Positions 17,032 through 26,417 are shown, counted from the stretch's first letter. The stretch: 64,000 nucleotides of DNA from Pseudomonas putida (GCF_028682455.1 NZ_JANHLD010000003.1:1054001-1118000); one strand, 5' to 3'. Made by a program: numbers and translations. The notes: generated from the sequence alone by a model not told the origin.

Positions 17032-18014
17032 TTCGTCTGCTCCTGGCAGCGGTACTTGGTGTATTTGCCCTGTCATCGCAGGCAGCGCCATGGCCTGAGC
17101 TCAGGCTGGTCAGCGAGCACCCGGTCGACGGCATGCGCGGTGGCAACCTGTCGGGCCTGGCCTTGTGCAAGGGCGAGCTGTGGGCAGTTTCGGACCGCGA
17201 CGACGACTTGTTGTACCGGATGAATATCCAGGCACCGGTGTGGCAGGCCGAATCCATACCACTGGCGGCGCCACCGGTTCCGGAAAGCGGCTTGCCCTGG
17301 GGCTTGCGTTCGCGTAGCTGGGCGGCCGGCAAGGTGCGCGGTGGCGACCTGGACTTCGAGGGCATCACCTGTGATACCGCCGGCAATCGCTATGTGGTCA
17401 GCGAGGCCCATGCGGCCGTGCTGCAGGTGCCGGTCGACGGAGAGCCCAACTGGCTGAAGATCGACCCGAGCCTGGTTCGCCAGGCGCGCGCCAGCGGCAT
17501 GCTGCTGCATTTCAATGCCTTGTTCGAAGGCTTGGCCGTGAGCCCGGCCGGTGATCGCCTCTGGCTGGCGGCCGAGCGTGAGCGTCGTGGCCTGCTGTTG
17601 ATCAATCGTCAGCAAACGGTGTGGAGCTGTGACGGTGGCTGTGTGTTGCTGAGCGAGGCAGGCGTGGAGATGCAACCCGTGCAGATGCCCGATGCCCGTG
17701 CATTGCCACGCGACTTTGCCGACCTTGCGCTGTTCAACAACTCGCTGTTCACCCTGGAGCGCAATGCCCACCGGATATGCCGTCGCGATGCAGCCACCGC
17801 GAAAATCGAGCGTTGCTGGTCGTTCGCCGCCGATGCGCTGGCCGAGACACGGCAGTACACCCAGCCTTTCGGCCTGGCCGAAGCCCTGGTGATCGATGCC
17901 AAGGGCGCCTGGATCGGCGTGGACAACAATGGTGCAACGCGCAACGACGGCGAGTCGCGGCCCGTGGTCTGGCGATTCGCTGCCCCTGAGGGCGGCTGGA
18001 GCGCCAAGCCATGA
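17028..18014 (+). CDS. Exported esterase-like phytase-family protein (PF13449-type)
   Basis: A 328-residue protein with a Sec signal peptide (MIRLLLAAVLGVFALSSQA) followed by a beta-propeller-like domain of the family called esterase-like activity of phytase. Conserved text includes NLSGLALCKGELWAVSDRDD, DFEGITCDTAGNRYVVSE and LFEGLAVSPAGDRLWLAAER. Predicted periplasmic; substrate unknown, and phytase activity should not be assumed. The start is a TTG at 17028 overlapping the parE stop by 4 bases, and its stop overlaps the next gene by 4 bases, so it is tightly coupled within a topoisomerase IV operon. Confidence 0.85.
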   Translation: MIRLLLAAVLGVFALSSQAAPWPELRLVSEHPVDGMRGGNLSGLALCKGELWAVSDRDDDLLYRMNIQAPVWQAESIPLAAPPVPESGLPWGLRSRSWAAGKVRGGDLDFEGITCDTAGNRYVVSEAHAAVLQVPVDGEPNWLKIDPSLVRQARASGMLLHFNALFEGLAVSPAGDRLWLAAERERRGLLLINRQQTVWSCDGGCVLLSEAGVEMQPVQMPDARALPRDFADLALFNNSLFTLERNAHRICRRDAATAKIERCWSFAADALAETRQYTQPFGLAEALVIDAKGAWIGVDNNGATRNDGESRPVVWRFAAPEGGWSAKP

Positions 18015-18529
18015 GCCAGCCACCGGGAAAGCGTGCTGGCAGGGTATTGCTGGTGCTCGCATGGGCGGCCGGCCTGTTCCTGGCCACACGTTTTTTCGGT
18101 GAATGGGAGCAGCGTCAGGCCAACCCCAACACCCAGATCAGTTCGCAGCATGGCGAAGGTTTTATCGAAGTGCAGTTGGCGGGTAACGGCCAAGGGCATT
18201 TCGTCGCCGATGGCCAGATCAATGGCCAAGCGGTACATTTTCTGCTCGATACCGGCGCCACCGACGTGGCGATTCCCGAAAGGCTGGCCGGCAAGCTTGA
18301 TCTTGAGCGCGGTGCTCCGGTGACGCTGAGTACCGCCAATGGACGCACCCAGGGCTATCGCACGCGCCTGGACTCGCTACAGCTGGGCGATATCCAGTTG
18401 CGCGAAGTACGCGCCCTGGTGGTGCCGGGGCTGGATGGCGACCAGGTCTTGCTGGGCATGAGCGCCCTGAAACAACTCGAATTTACCCAGCGTGGTGGCA
18501 CCTTGCTGCTGCGCCAGAACCTGAAATGA
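18011..18529 (+). CDS. Membrane-anchored retropepsin-like aspartic protease
   Basis: A 172-residue protein with one N-terminal transmembrane segment (VLLVLAWAAGLFLATRFF) and a single retropepsin-type domain. The active-site motif is FLLDTGATDVAIPERLA, and the flap and C-terminal regions include STANGRTQGYRT and LLGMSALKQLEF. This matches the clan AA aspartic protease family of proteobacteria (TIGR02281-like). Such proteins act as dimers; the substrate is unknown. It lies between the esterase and parC with a 4-base overlap upstream and a 10-base gap downstream. Confidence 0.9.
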   Translation: MSQPPGKRAGRVLLVLAWAAGLFLATRFFGEWEQRQANPNTQISSQHGEGFIEVQLAGNGQGHFVADGQINGQAVHFLLDTGATDVAIPERLAGKLDLERGAPVTLSTANGRTQGYRTRLDSLQLGDIQLREVRALVVPGLDGDQVLLGMSALKQLEFTQRGGTLLLRQNLK

Positions 18530-18539
18530 TGAGGCCCGC

Positions 18540-20798
18540 ATGAGCGACTCCCTTGATCTCAGCCTCGATGGCGTAGAGCGCCGGTCACTGGCTGACTTCA
18601 CCGAACAGGCCTACCTCAACTACTCCATGTACGTGATCATGGACCGCGCCTTGCCGCATATCGGCGACGGCCTGAAGCCGGTGCAGCGACGCATCGTCTA
18701 TGCCATGAGCGAACTGGGCCTGGACGCCGATTCCAAGCACAAGAAATCGGCGCGTACCGTCGGTGACGTGCTCGGCAAGTTCCACCCTCACGGCGACTCG
18801 GCCTGTTACGAAGCCATGGTGTTGATGGCGCAGCCCTTCAGCTACCGCTACACCCTGGTCGATGGCCAGGGCAACTGGGGTGCGCCGGACGATCCGAAGT
18901 CGTTCGCCGCCATGCGTTACACCGAGGCGCGCCTGTCGCGCTATTCCGAAGTGCTGCTCAGCGAACTGGGCCAGGGTACTGCCGACTGGGTTCCCAACTT
19001 CGACGGTACCCTGGACGAGCCGGCGGTATTGCCGGCGCGCCTGCCTAACATCCTGCTCAACGGCACCACCGGTATCGCCGTGGGCATGGCCACCGACGTG
19101 CCGCCACACAACCTGCGTGAAGTTGCCAGCGCCTGTGTGCGTTTGCTGGACGAGCCCAAGGCTACCGTCGAGCAGCTGTGCGAGCACATCCAGGGGCCGG
19201 ACTATCCGACCGAAGCCGAAATCATCACGCCGCGCTCCGAATTGCTGAAGATCTACGAAAGCGGCCGGGGTTCGGTACGCATGCGTGCGGTCTACCGTAT
19301 CGAGGATGGCGATATCGTGGTCACCGCCTTGCCGCACCAGGTGTCCGGGGCCAAGGTACTGGAACAGATCGCGGCACAGATGCAGGCCAAGAAGCTGCCG
19401 ATGGTCGCTGACCTGCGCGATGAATCCGACCACGAGAACCCCTGCCGGATCGTGATCATCGCCCGCTCCAATCGGGTCGACCTCGACGAACTGATGCAGC
19501 ACCTGTTCGCCACCACCGACCTTGAATCCAGTTACCGGGTCAACGTCAACATCATCGGCCTCGATGGCCGCCCGCAGCTTAAAAACCTGCGCGCGTTGCT
19601 GGTCGAGTGGCTGGAGTTCCGCGTGCAGACGGTGCGTCGCCGCCTCAAGTTCCGCCTGGACAAGGTCGAGCGCCGCCTGCACCTGCTCGAAGGCCTGCTG
19701 GTTGCCTTCCTCAACCTGGATGAAGTGATCCACATCATTCGTACCGAGGAGCAGCCCAAGGCCGCGCTGATTGCCCGCTTCGACCTGACCGAAACCCAGG
19801 CCGAGTACATCCTCGAAACCCGCCTGCGCCAGTTGGCGCGGCTCGAAGAGATGAAGATCCGCAACGAACAGGACGAGCTGGCCAAGGAGCAAGCCAAGCT
19901 GGCCGCCCTGCTTGGTAGTGAAAGCAAGCTGCGCAAGCTGGTCCGTGCCGAGCTGATCAAGGACGCCGAAACCTACGGTGATGACCGTCGCTCGCCAATT
20001 GTCGAGCGTGCTGAAGCCAAGGCCTTGTCGGAAAACGAGCTGATGCCGACCGAGCCGGTCACCGTGGTGCTGTCCGAGAAGGGTTGGGTGCGTTGCGCCA
20101 AGGGCCATGACATTGACGCCACGGGCCTGTCCTACAAGGCTGGGGATGGTTTCAAGACCGCCGCGGCAGGCCGTTCCAATCAGTTCGCCGTGTTTATCGA
20201 CTCCACTGGACGCAGCTACTCGGTCGCCGCCCATACGTTGCCATCGGCCCGTGGGCAGGGCGAACCGCTGACGGGACGTCTGACGCCACCCCCTGGCGCA
20301 GGGTTTGAATGCGTTTTGCTGCCTGAAGACGATGCCTTGTATGTCATTGCCTCCGACGCCGGCTACGGCTTCGTGGTCAAGGGTGAAGACCTGCAGGCCA
20401 AGAACAAGGCCGGCAAGGCCCTGCTCAGTTTGCCGAATGGCGCCAAGGTCATCGCCCCGCGTGCAGTAGCCGACCGTGAGCAGAACTGGCTGGCCGCGGT
20501 GACGACCGAAGGTCGCCTGCTGATTTTCAAAATCAGCGACCTGCCACAGCTTGGTAAAGGAAAGGGCAATAAAATCATTGGTATTCCGGGTGACCGGGTA
20601 GCCAGTCGTGAAGAATATGTCACTGATTTGGCGGTGATTCCCGACGGTGCGACCCTTGTGTTGCAGGCTGGTAAGCGTACCCTGTCGCTAAAGGCGGACG
20701 ACCTGGAACACTACAAGGGCGAGCGCGGCCGTCGGGGCAACAAGCTGCCGCGTGGCTTCCAGCGGGTAGACGCTTTGTTGGTCGAGAACGTCGGGTAA
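18540..20798 (+). CDS. parC: ParC, DNA topoisomerase IV subunit A
   Basis: A 752-residue breakage-rejoining subunit of topoisomerase IV. The catalytic Tyr is in AAMRYTEARLSRYSE. The quinolone-determining region reads HPHGDSACYEAMVLMAQPFS, so Ser and Glu at the positions called 80 and 84 in E. coli are both wild type. The C-terminal third forms the DNA-wrapping beta-pinwheel, ending GERGRRGNKLPRGFQRVDALL. It partners with ParE upstream, separated by two small coupled genes. Confidence 0.98.
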   Translation: MSDSLDLSLDGVERRSLADFTEQAYLNYSMYVIMDRALPHIGDGLKPVQRRIVYAMSELGLDADSKHKKSARTVGDVLGKFHPHGDSACYEAMVLMAQPFSYRYTLVDGQGNWGAPDDPKSFAAMRYTEARLSRYSEVLLSELGQGTADWVPNFDGTLDEPAVLPARLPNILLNGTTGIAVGMATDVPPHNLREVASACVRLLDEPKATVEQLCEHIQGPDYPTEAEIITPRSELLKIYESGRGSVRMRAVYRIEDGDIVVTALPHQVSGAKVLEQIAAQMQAKKLPMVADLRDESDHENPCRIVIIARSNRVDLDELMQHLFATTDLESSYRVNVNIIGLDGRPQLKNLRALLVEWLEFRVQTVRRRLKFRLDKVERRLHLLEGLLVAFLNLDEVIHIIRTEEQPKAALIARFDLTETQAEYILETRLRQLARLEEMKIRNEQDELAKEQAKLAALLGSESKLRKLVRAELIKDAETYGDDRRSPIVERAEAKALSENELMPTEPVTVVLSEKGWVRCAKGHDIDATGLSYKAGDGFKTAAAGRSNQFAVFIDSTGRSYSVAAHTLPSARGQGEPLTGRLTPPPGAGFECVLLPEDDALYVIASDAGYGFVVKGEDLQAKNKAGKALLSLPNGAKVIAPRAVADREQNWLAAVTTEGRLLIFKISDLPQLGKGKGNKIIGIPGDRVASREEYVTDLAVIPDGATLVLQAGKRTLSLKADDLEHYKGERGRRGNKLPRGFQRVDALLVENVG

Positions 20799-20972
20799 AG
20801 CCCGGTCATCAGCCCCGAATGGGTAATTTCGCGCCCGTTCGGGGTTGAAACACTGGAGTCGAACCGCTATTTCGCGGATGATAGGCCCCTTGTGGCATCA
20901 GCGTGGCTGTGTGCCCGAACGAATCTATATGAGTATCACTGCGGTTTGCCTTGTGGCGGCCGCCTGGATGGG

Positions 20973-21683
20973 ATGATGAAATTTCTGCGCCTTCCGTTTG
21001 TTCTGCTGATCAGTGGCGTACTCGGACTGGCCGGTTGCAGCATGCACCAGCCGGTATCCCTGTATCAGCTCGACAGTGGCGAGCCTGGCCAACCCAAGCA
21101 AAGTGCGGGCATGGCCGTCGTGCTCGGCCCGGTATCGGTTGCCGACTACCTGCAGCGTGAAACCCTGCTTCAGCGCCAAGCCGATGGTAGCCTGACCGCG
21201 GCCACCGATGGTCGTTGGGCGGGCAGCCTGTCGGCAGACATCGACCAGTTGCTGGTGCGCCAGTTGGCCTGGCGCCTGGACAGCCAGCGCGTAGTGCTGG
21301 CGCCGGGCAACACGGGCTTCACGCCGGACGTACAGGTCTTGCTGTCGATCACTCGACTGGATTCCGGTGCCAACCAGCCTGCGGTGCTCGATGCCCAGTG
21401 GCGCTTGCTCGACCGTCGCGGCCAGGTGCGTGACAACCGCATTGTCCACCTGGAGCAGCAGCACCAGGGCAGCGCTGCGGCGCAGGTGCAGGCCCAGGGC
21501 CAGCTGCTGCAGAAGCTGGCCGAACAACTGAGCATTGCCCTCAAGCCGCTGGCCAACCAGCCGCCAATCGCTGAAGAGCAACCGAAGAAAGCCGCGCCGG
21601 TGCAAGTGCGCAAGGAGCCGGAGAAGCCGAAGATTCCACTGGCTACGCCGATTCGCACCGACATGGAAGTGTTCCGCTTCTAA
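20973..21683 (+). CDS. PqiC-like ABC-type transport auxiliary lipoprotein (DUF330)
   Basis: A 236-residue lipoprotein: signal peptide MKFLRLPFVLLISGVLG with lipobox LAGC. The domain (YQLDSGEP near the N-terminus, then VVLGPVSVADYLQRETLLQR, and DGRWAGSLSADIDQLLVRQL) is that of the PqiC/YmbA family, periplasmic lipoproteins that assist MCE-type lipid transporters. The C-terminus adds a Pro/Lys-rich tail. Two adjacent ATG codons (20973, 20976) are possible starts. No MCE or pqiAB gene is nearby, so its partner is encoded elsewhere. A strong terminator follows. Confidence 0.85.
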   Translation: MMKFLRLPFVLLISGVLGLAGCSMHQPVSLYQLDSGEPGQPKQSAGMAVVLGPVSVADYLQRETLLQRQADGSLTAATDGRWAGSLSADIDQLLVRQLAWRLDSQRVVLAPGNTGFTPDVQVLLSITRLDSGANQPAVLDAQWRLLDRRGQVRDNRIVHLEQQHQGSAAAQVQAQGQLLQKLAEQLSIALKPLANQPPIAEEQPKKAAPVQVRKEPEKPKIPLATPIRTDMEVFRF

Positions 21684-21695
21684 GCCGAGCAGATA

Positions 21696-21727
21696 CAAAA
21701 AAGCCCGCAGCGATGCGGGCTTTTTTG
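21696..21727. terminator. Bidirectional rho-independent terminator
   Basis: Stem AAAAAAGCCCGC / GCGGGCTTTTTT around a short AGCGAT loop, with A-run and T-run on either side. It serves both the PqiC-like gene (+) and the convergent membrane protein gene (-). Confidence 0.93.
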
Positions 21728-21758
21728 TGGTTGCGATTGCGACCCCGGCGAACCGGGA

Positions 21759-23261
21759 TCAGCTCTTGACCCGGCGCTCGTGCATCCGCGCCAGTTGGCG
21801 CTCCAGCATCGACGGGTAGGGCTCCATCAGGCGCTCCACGCAGCAGGCACCCTCGGGGCTGGCAATCGGGCGGATGCGGGCACGCTGGCGGATCAGGGCG
21901 TCGTCGCTGATCTTGCGCTCTACCAGCAGCAGGTTGCGGCTGTGTTGCGACAGTGCCAGGGCATCCTGGGCCTTCTCGGTCAGTAGCAGGTCGATCTGGC
22001 TCATGCCATCCAGGCCTTCGCCCAGGGCCAGGCCCAGCTGCAGTTGCAAGGTGATTCCGCTGTCGGCTACCTCGATCTGCAGGGCGTGCCCGAGGGCGCG
22101 CAGCAACTCGCCGCAGCAGATGGCATTGGTGAGGTAGTCCTCGCCGCTGTCCTGCTTGTGGAACAGCATCAGGGTGCTGCCGTCATTGAGGGTATGCACT
22201 TCGCTTTCATACAGGGACGCGGCCTGGTCGAGGCAATCGCGATAGCGTTCCAGCAGCTCGGTCAGGCGAGCCCGTGGCAAGCGGCGAAGTTGTTCCTGGG
22301 ACCCCAGTTGCACCGCCAGGACGGCGCTGGCCTGTGGCTCGCGCTTGGCTGCAGGGGTGGCAGGTTGCGTGGGGCTCTCGGGTTCTTCGTCGAGCAGGTC
22401 GGCAAACGCGTCGTCGCTTTCATCGTCGTCAACGGCAGGCTTGCTTGCCCTGTTGACCGCGGGCGCTTCGTCGAAGCTTGGATCTCGCAGGTTGCGGACC
22501 TTGAACTCGGGCTCTTCGTCTTCGAAATGCTCTTCTTCGACGTCTTCTTCCGGCTCGATTTCCCGTGGCGGTGGTGCCAGGCGTGCGTGCAGCTGGCGCG
22601 CCAGGTCGCCGATCTCGTCCTGGCGCTCGATGGCCGGGGTGAATTCGTTGATGTCACGCAGCCAGACCCGCAGTTGCAGCAAGGGCGTGGAGATGAAGCG
22701 CCCCAGGCGCAGGCTCATGGCCAGCGCCAGGGCCAACAGGATACCGGCGAGAATGCCCATGCTCTGCAGGCTGATGGTCAGCGGCTGCTGGAACTGGCTC
22801 ATGTCCAGGCTGATGCGCAGTTGGCCAGCGGTCACGTCCTGGAAAGTGATCTTGGTCTGGTACAGGCCTTCTGCCTCGCCCAGCAGGCCGTTTTTCGGGC
22901 GTTGGCCGGCTTCGGCAAGAATCCGGTTGTCGACGCTGTAGATGGCGGCATGGGCGACCAGCGGGTTTTTCACCAGATTGCCCAGCAGCACATTGAGGCT
23001 GAGGATGTCGTTGGACACCAGCAGCTCAGTAGCCGAGGTTGCGGTCTGCGTGGTCAGGCTCTGCCCAAGGGCATCGGCTTGTTCATGCATGGCCTGCTTG
23101 AATTGCAAACCCATCACGCAGGCATAGATCACCAGAGCCAGTGCCACCAGGAACACGTTATGGCAGGCGATCCGCAGCGCAAGCGGCACACGGCGTTGGC
23201 GCAGAGCATGAAAAATCAGCAGGAAGAAGTTGTCAGTCTTAACGGGCGTGGGCCGGTTCAC
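21759..23261 (-). CDS. AhpA/YtjB family inner-membrane protein
   Basis: A 500-residue protein with two transmembrane segments: IACHNVFLVALALVIYACVM near residues 28-47 and a second (SMGILAGILLALALAMSLRL) near residues 180-200. Between them lies a periplasmic sensor-like domain. After the second helix comes a HAMP-like stretch (GRFISTPLLQLRVWLRDINE), then an acidic low-complexity linker (EPEEDVEEEHFEDEEPEFK) and a cytoplasmic domain of unknown role. It is divergent from serB, as E. coli ytjB (smp) is, which supports the family assignment. The start is the GTG at 23261; the long open frame further upstream is antisense to serB. Function unknown. Confidence 0.82.
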   Translation of the reverse strand: MNRPTPVKTDNFFLLIFHALRQRRVPLALRIACHNVFLVALALVIYACVMGLQFKQAMHEQADALGQSLTTQTATSATELLVSNDILSLNVLLGNLVKNPLVAHAAIYSVDNRILAEAGQRPKNGLLGEAEGLYQTKITFQDVTAGQLRISLDMSQFQQPLTISLQSMGILAGILLALALAMSLRLGRFISTPLLQLRVWLRDINEFTPAIERQDEIGDLARQLHARLAPPPREIEPEEDVEEEHFEDEEPEFKVRNLRDPSFDEAPAVNRASKPAVDDDESDDAFADLLDEEPESPTQPATPAAKREPQASAVLAVQLGSQEQLRRLPRARLTELLERYRDCLDQAASLYESEVHTLNDGSTLMLFHKQDSGEDYLTNAICCGELLRALGHALQIEVADSGITLQLQLGLALGEGLDGMSQIDLLLTEKAQDALALSQHSRNLLLVERKISDDALIRQRARIRPIASPEGACCVERLMEPYPSMLERQLARMHERRVKS

Positions 23262-23396
23262 AGAGCGCGGCTCTTTATGTCGGAGAAGTTGCTGCGCAGT
23301 ATAGCGAGCGCTCAAGGGGCGGCAAAGTATCGGCTGCGCCCGATGGTCTGTGAAAATCGGTAGAATGCGCTTTTTTTCTACGAGTCGGAGCCCGTC

Positions 23397-24611
23397 TTGC
23401 GCGAAATCGTTCTGATTAACATCACCGGTGAGGACCGCCCCGGTCTCACTGCGGCCATCACCGGCGTCCTGGCCCAGGGTGGTGTGAACATCCTCGACAT
23501 CGGTCAGGCGGTGATTCACGACACCCTGTCCTTTGGCATCCTGGTGGAAATCCCGGATACCGAGAAGGCTTCTTCGGTACTGAAAAACATTCTGTTTGCG
23601 GGCTACGAACTCGATCAACAGGTGCGCTTCACGCCTGTTTCCGAAGCCGACTACCAGAGCTGGGTCGAAGGCCAGGGCAAGGCCCGCCATATCGTGACCC
23701 TGCTGACCCGCAAGGTGACTGCCGAGCAGTTGCAGCGTGTCAGCTCGATCACCGCCAAGTACGGCTTGAACATCGACCACATCGACCGGCTGTCCGGGCG
23801 TGTGGCGCTGGACACACCGATTGACCAGGGCAAAGGCTGCATCGAGTTCTCGGTGCGAGGCGAGCCCGCGGACCCGCAGGCCCTGCGCGCTGAGTTCCTG
23901 AGCGTGGCCCAGGAGCTGAACGTCGATATCGCCTTCCAGCAGGACTCGCTGTTCCGTCGCAACCGTCGCCTGGCGGTGTTCGACATGGACTCGACGTTGA
24001 TCGAGGCAGAGGTGATCGACGAACTGGCCAAGGCTGCCGGCGTCGGTGAACAGGTTTCGGAAATCACCGAGCGAGCCATGCGCGGCGAACTGGACTTCCG
24101 CGCAAGCTTCAAGGAGCGCCTGGCTTTGCTCAAGGGGCTGGATGTGGGTGTGCTGGACGAAATCGGTGCCTCGCTGCGCCTGACCGAAGGCGCCGAAACC
24201 CTGTTCGCCGAACTCAAGCGCCTGGGCTACAAGACGGCAATCCTGTCCGGCGGCTTCACTTACTTTGCCAAGCAACTGCAGGCCAAGCTGGGCATCGACT
24301 ACGTCTTTGCCAACGAGCTGGAAGTGGTTGACGGCAAGGTGACCGGTGTCGCGGTCGAGCCGATTGTCGACGCCCAGCGCAAGGCCGACCTGCTCGGTGA
24401 GCTGGCGCGCAAGGAAGGTTTGCAGATGGAACAGACCATTGCCGTGGGGGATGGCGCAAACGACCTGCCGATGCTGGCCATTGCCGGTCTGGGTGTCGCG
24501 TTCCGTGCCAAGCCGCTGGTCAAGCAGTCGGCCAAGCAGGCGATTTCGACCTTGGGGCTGGACGGTGTGCTGTATCTGTTGGGATTGCGCGACCGCGACG
24601 GCCGCGCCTGA
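23397..24611 (+). CDS. serB: SerB, phosphoserine phosphatase
   Basis: A 404-residue cytoplasmic enzyme catalysing the last step of serine synthesis. Two ACT-like domains occupy about residues 1-175 (EIVLINITGEDRPGLTAAIT), then a HAD phosphatase domain with the nucleophile motif FDMDSTLIEAEV, motif II (ILSGGFTYF) and motif III/IV (GDGANDLPML). The start is a TTG at 23397 with GGAG upstream; no better start gives the conserved N-terminus. It converges on psd across an inverted REP pair. Confidence 0.97.
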   Translation: MREIVLINITGEDRPGLTAAITGVLAQGGVNILDIGQAVIHDTLSFGILVEIPDTEKASSVLKNILFAGYELDQQVRFTPVSEADYQSWVEGQGKARHIVTLLTRKVTAEQLQRVSSITAKYGLNIDHIDRLSGRVALDTPIDQGKGCIEFSVRGEPADPQALRAEFLSVAQELNVDIAFQQDSLFRRNRRLAVFDMDSTLIEAEVIDELAKAAGVGEQVSEITERAMRGELDFRASFKERLALLKGLDVGVLDEIGASLRLTEGAETLFAELKRLGYKTAILSGGFTYFAKQLQAKLGIDYVFANELEVVDGKVTGVAVEPIVDAQRKADLLGELARKEGLQMEQTIAVGDGANDLPMLAIAGLGVAFRAKPLVKQSAKQAISTLGLDGVLYLLGLRDRDGRA

Positions 24612-24617
24612 TCCTTC

Positions 24618-24674
24618 AATCGCGGGGCAAGCCCGCTCCTACCGAGATTGTAGGAGCGGGCTTGCCCCGCGATT
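24618..24674. repeat. Inverted REP pair between convergent serB and psd
   Basis: Perfect 24-base arms (24618-24641 and 24651-24674) around a 9-base loop, with core CGCGGGGCAAGCCCGCTCCT. It lies between the stops of serB (+) and psd (-) and is the longest perfect REP palindrome in this window. Confidence 0.92.
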
Positions 24675-24680
24675 TCGTTC

Positions 24681-25544
24681 TCAAGCCTGGGCAGGCATTG
24701 CCAGGCACTGGCCCATGCTCACCGCAGACCCTGCGCCGAGCGCCTCAGCCCACTTGACCTGATCCGGCCCGAACAGCACGACGGCGGTCGAGCCCAGTTT
24801 GAAGCGGCCCAGTTCCGCACCTTTTTCCAGGTGGATCGGCGCACGGCTGGCTTCGTCGTAGCGGAATGTCTTGAGCTCACGCTTGGGTGGTGTCACCAGG
24901 CCTGCCCAGACGGTTTCGATCGAGGCGACGATCATTGCGCCGACGAGCACGACGGCCATTGGCCCGCGCTCGGTATCGAACAGGCAAACCACGCGTTCGT
25001 TGCGGGCAAACAGCTCCGGCACGTTTTCGGCCGTGGTCTGGTTGACCGAGAACAGGCGGCCCGGCACGTAGATCATTTCGCGCAGGGTGCCGGCCAGCGG
25101 CATGTGCACGCGGTGGTAGTCCTTGGGTGACAGGTAGATGGTGGCGAATTCGCCGCCCATGAACGGCGCGGCGTTGGCCGGATCGCCGCCCAGCAGCTCC
25201 AGGGCGCTGAAGCTGTGGCCCTTGGCCTGGAAAATTCGACCGTGCTCGATAGGGCCGAGCTGGCTGACAGCGCCGTCGGCCGGGCAGAGAATGGCCCCCG
25301 GGGTTTCATCCAGCGGGCGGGCGCCAGGTTTCAGGGCGCGGGTGAAAAAAGCATTGAAGTGCTCATAGGCAGTGACGTCTTCGACCAGGGCCTGGGACAT
25401 GTCGACCTGGTAGCGCTTGGCGAACCAGCTGGTGAAGGCGTTCTTGAACCAGCGCACGCGGCACTCGGCAATGCAGCCGGCCAGGCGCGACAGCAGGTGG
25501 TGCGGCAGCAGGTACTGGCTGATGATAAACAAGCGGGATTTCAT
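24681..25544 (-). CDS. psd: Psd, phosphatidylserine decarboxylase proenzyme
   Basis: A 287-residue membrane-associated pyruvoyl enzyme that converts phosphatidylserine to phosphatidylethanolamine. The self-cleavage motif is GST in FKLGSTAVVLFG near residue 250, where Ser becomes the pyruvoyl group. Conserved segments YLSPKDYHRVHMPLAGTL and ILCPADGAVSQLG are present. The ATG at 25544 with AAGGA upstream gives the canonical N-terminus. It follows rhdA by 17 bases and is probably co-transcribed with it. Confidence 0.96.
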   Translation of the reverse strand: MKSRLFIISQYLLPHHLLSRLAGCIAECRVRWFKNAFTSWFAKRYQVDMSQALVEDVTAYEHFNAFFTRALKPGARPLDETPGAILCPADGAVSQLGPIEHGRIFQAKGHSFSALELLGGDPANAAPFMGGEFATIYLSPKDYHRVHMPLAGTLREMIYVPGRLFSVNQTTAENVPELFARNERVVCLFDTERGPMAVVLVGAMIVASIETVWAGLVTPPKRELKTFRYDEASRAPIHLEKGAELGRFKLGSTAVVLFGPDQVKWAEALGAGSAVSMGQCLAMPAQA

Positions 25545-25561
25545 TGGGTTTCCTTGATTCT

Positions 25562-26371
25562 TCAATGTTCTACAGGCGTATCCGGGTGATTGCCCCATTC
25601 GCCCCAAGAGCCGGCATAGGCCTTGACCCGCGGGTAGCCCAGGGCCTTGGCTACCAGGTAGGTAAAGCCGGAACGGTGGTGAGTCTGGCAGTGGGTAACC
25701 ACTTCCTTGTCTTTGCTGATGCCCAGCCGTTCGAGGATTTCGGGCATGTCCTTGCGAATGCGCAAGTGATCGTTCAGGTCCATGCCGGCAGTCCACTCGA
25801 AGTTGACCGCGCCAGGGATGTGTCCGCCTTTGGCAGCCAGCACTTTGTCCCCGCGATACTCGGCAGGGCTGCGGGCATCCCAGATGGCAAGGTCATCGGC
25901 GCCGAGGCGGCTTTGCAGGTACTCGCGAGTAGCGGTGGGGGCTTCGTGAAGGGTCAGGCTGACCGGGCCCCCAGCACTTGCGGGTACGTCGATGCTGAGA
26001 TTGTTCGCCGGCCACGCCTGGGCGCCGCCATTGAGGTAGTGGTAGCGGGTGTGGCCGATCACGTCGAGCAGCCAGATGAAACGACCGGCCCAACCGCCGC
26101 CTTCGTCGTCGTACACCACGTACACCGCATTGGCGTTGTGCCCCAGCTCACCGAACAGTTTTTCGAGGTCAGCCTTGGCCGGCAGCAAGCCCGGCGCGGG
26201 TGGCTGACCCAGTTGGGTGCGCTTGGGATCGATGAAGCGTGCCCCGGGGATATGGCCGCTGCCATAGCGATTGGCGCTGGTCAGGTCGACCAGGATCAAC
26301 TCTGGCGCATCAAGCCGGGCTTGCAGGTCTACCGGCTCAATTACCAGGGGCAAGCCAGAAAAATCAGTCAT
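25562..26371 (-). CDS. rhdA: RhdA-type thiosulfate sulfurtransferase (rhodanese)
   Basis: A 269-residue two-domain rhodanese. The inactive N-terminal domain is followed by a C-terminal catalytic domain with the active-site loop VTHCQTHHRSGFTYL; the CQTHHR loop is the one described for Azotobacter and Pseudomonas RhdA and differs from the CRxGx[R/T] loop of most rhodaneses. It transfers sulfane sulfur from thiosulfate or another donor. The ATG is at 26371. It lies in a run HDOD gene, rhdA, psd on the - strand. Confidence 0.94.
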   Translation of the reverse strand: MTDFSGLPLVIEPVDLQARLDAPELILVDLTSANRYGSGHIPGARFIDPKRTQLGQPPAPGLLPAKADLEKLFGELGHNANAVYVVYDDEGGGWAGRFIWLLDVIGHTRYHYLNGGAQAWPANNLSIDVPASAGGPVSLTLHEAPTATREYLQSRLGADDLAIWDARSPAEYRGDKVLAAKGGHIPGAVNFEWTAGMDLNDHLRIRKDMPEILERLGISKDKEVVTHCQTHHRSGFTYLVAKALGYPRVKAYAGSWGEWGNHPDTPVEH

Positions 26372-26417
26372 CCAGAGTCTCCATGTCAGGGCAGAGGGGG
26401 CGATTGTAGCGCATGGG

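Noticed and set aside
18585..20234. 549-codon - strand frame opposite parC
   Set aside because: A mirror of parC codons in high-GC DNA; no domain or ribosome binding site.
23262..24275. N-terminal extension of the AhpA/YtjB-like frame across serB
   Set aside because: The translated extension is antisense to serB; the GTG at 23261 gives a sensible membrane protein.
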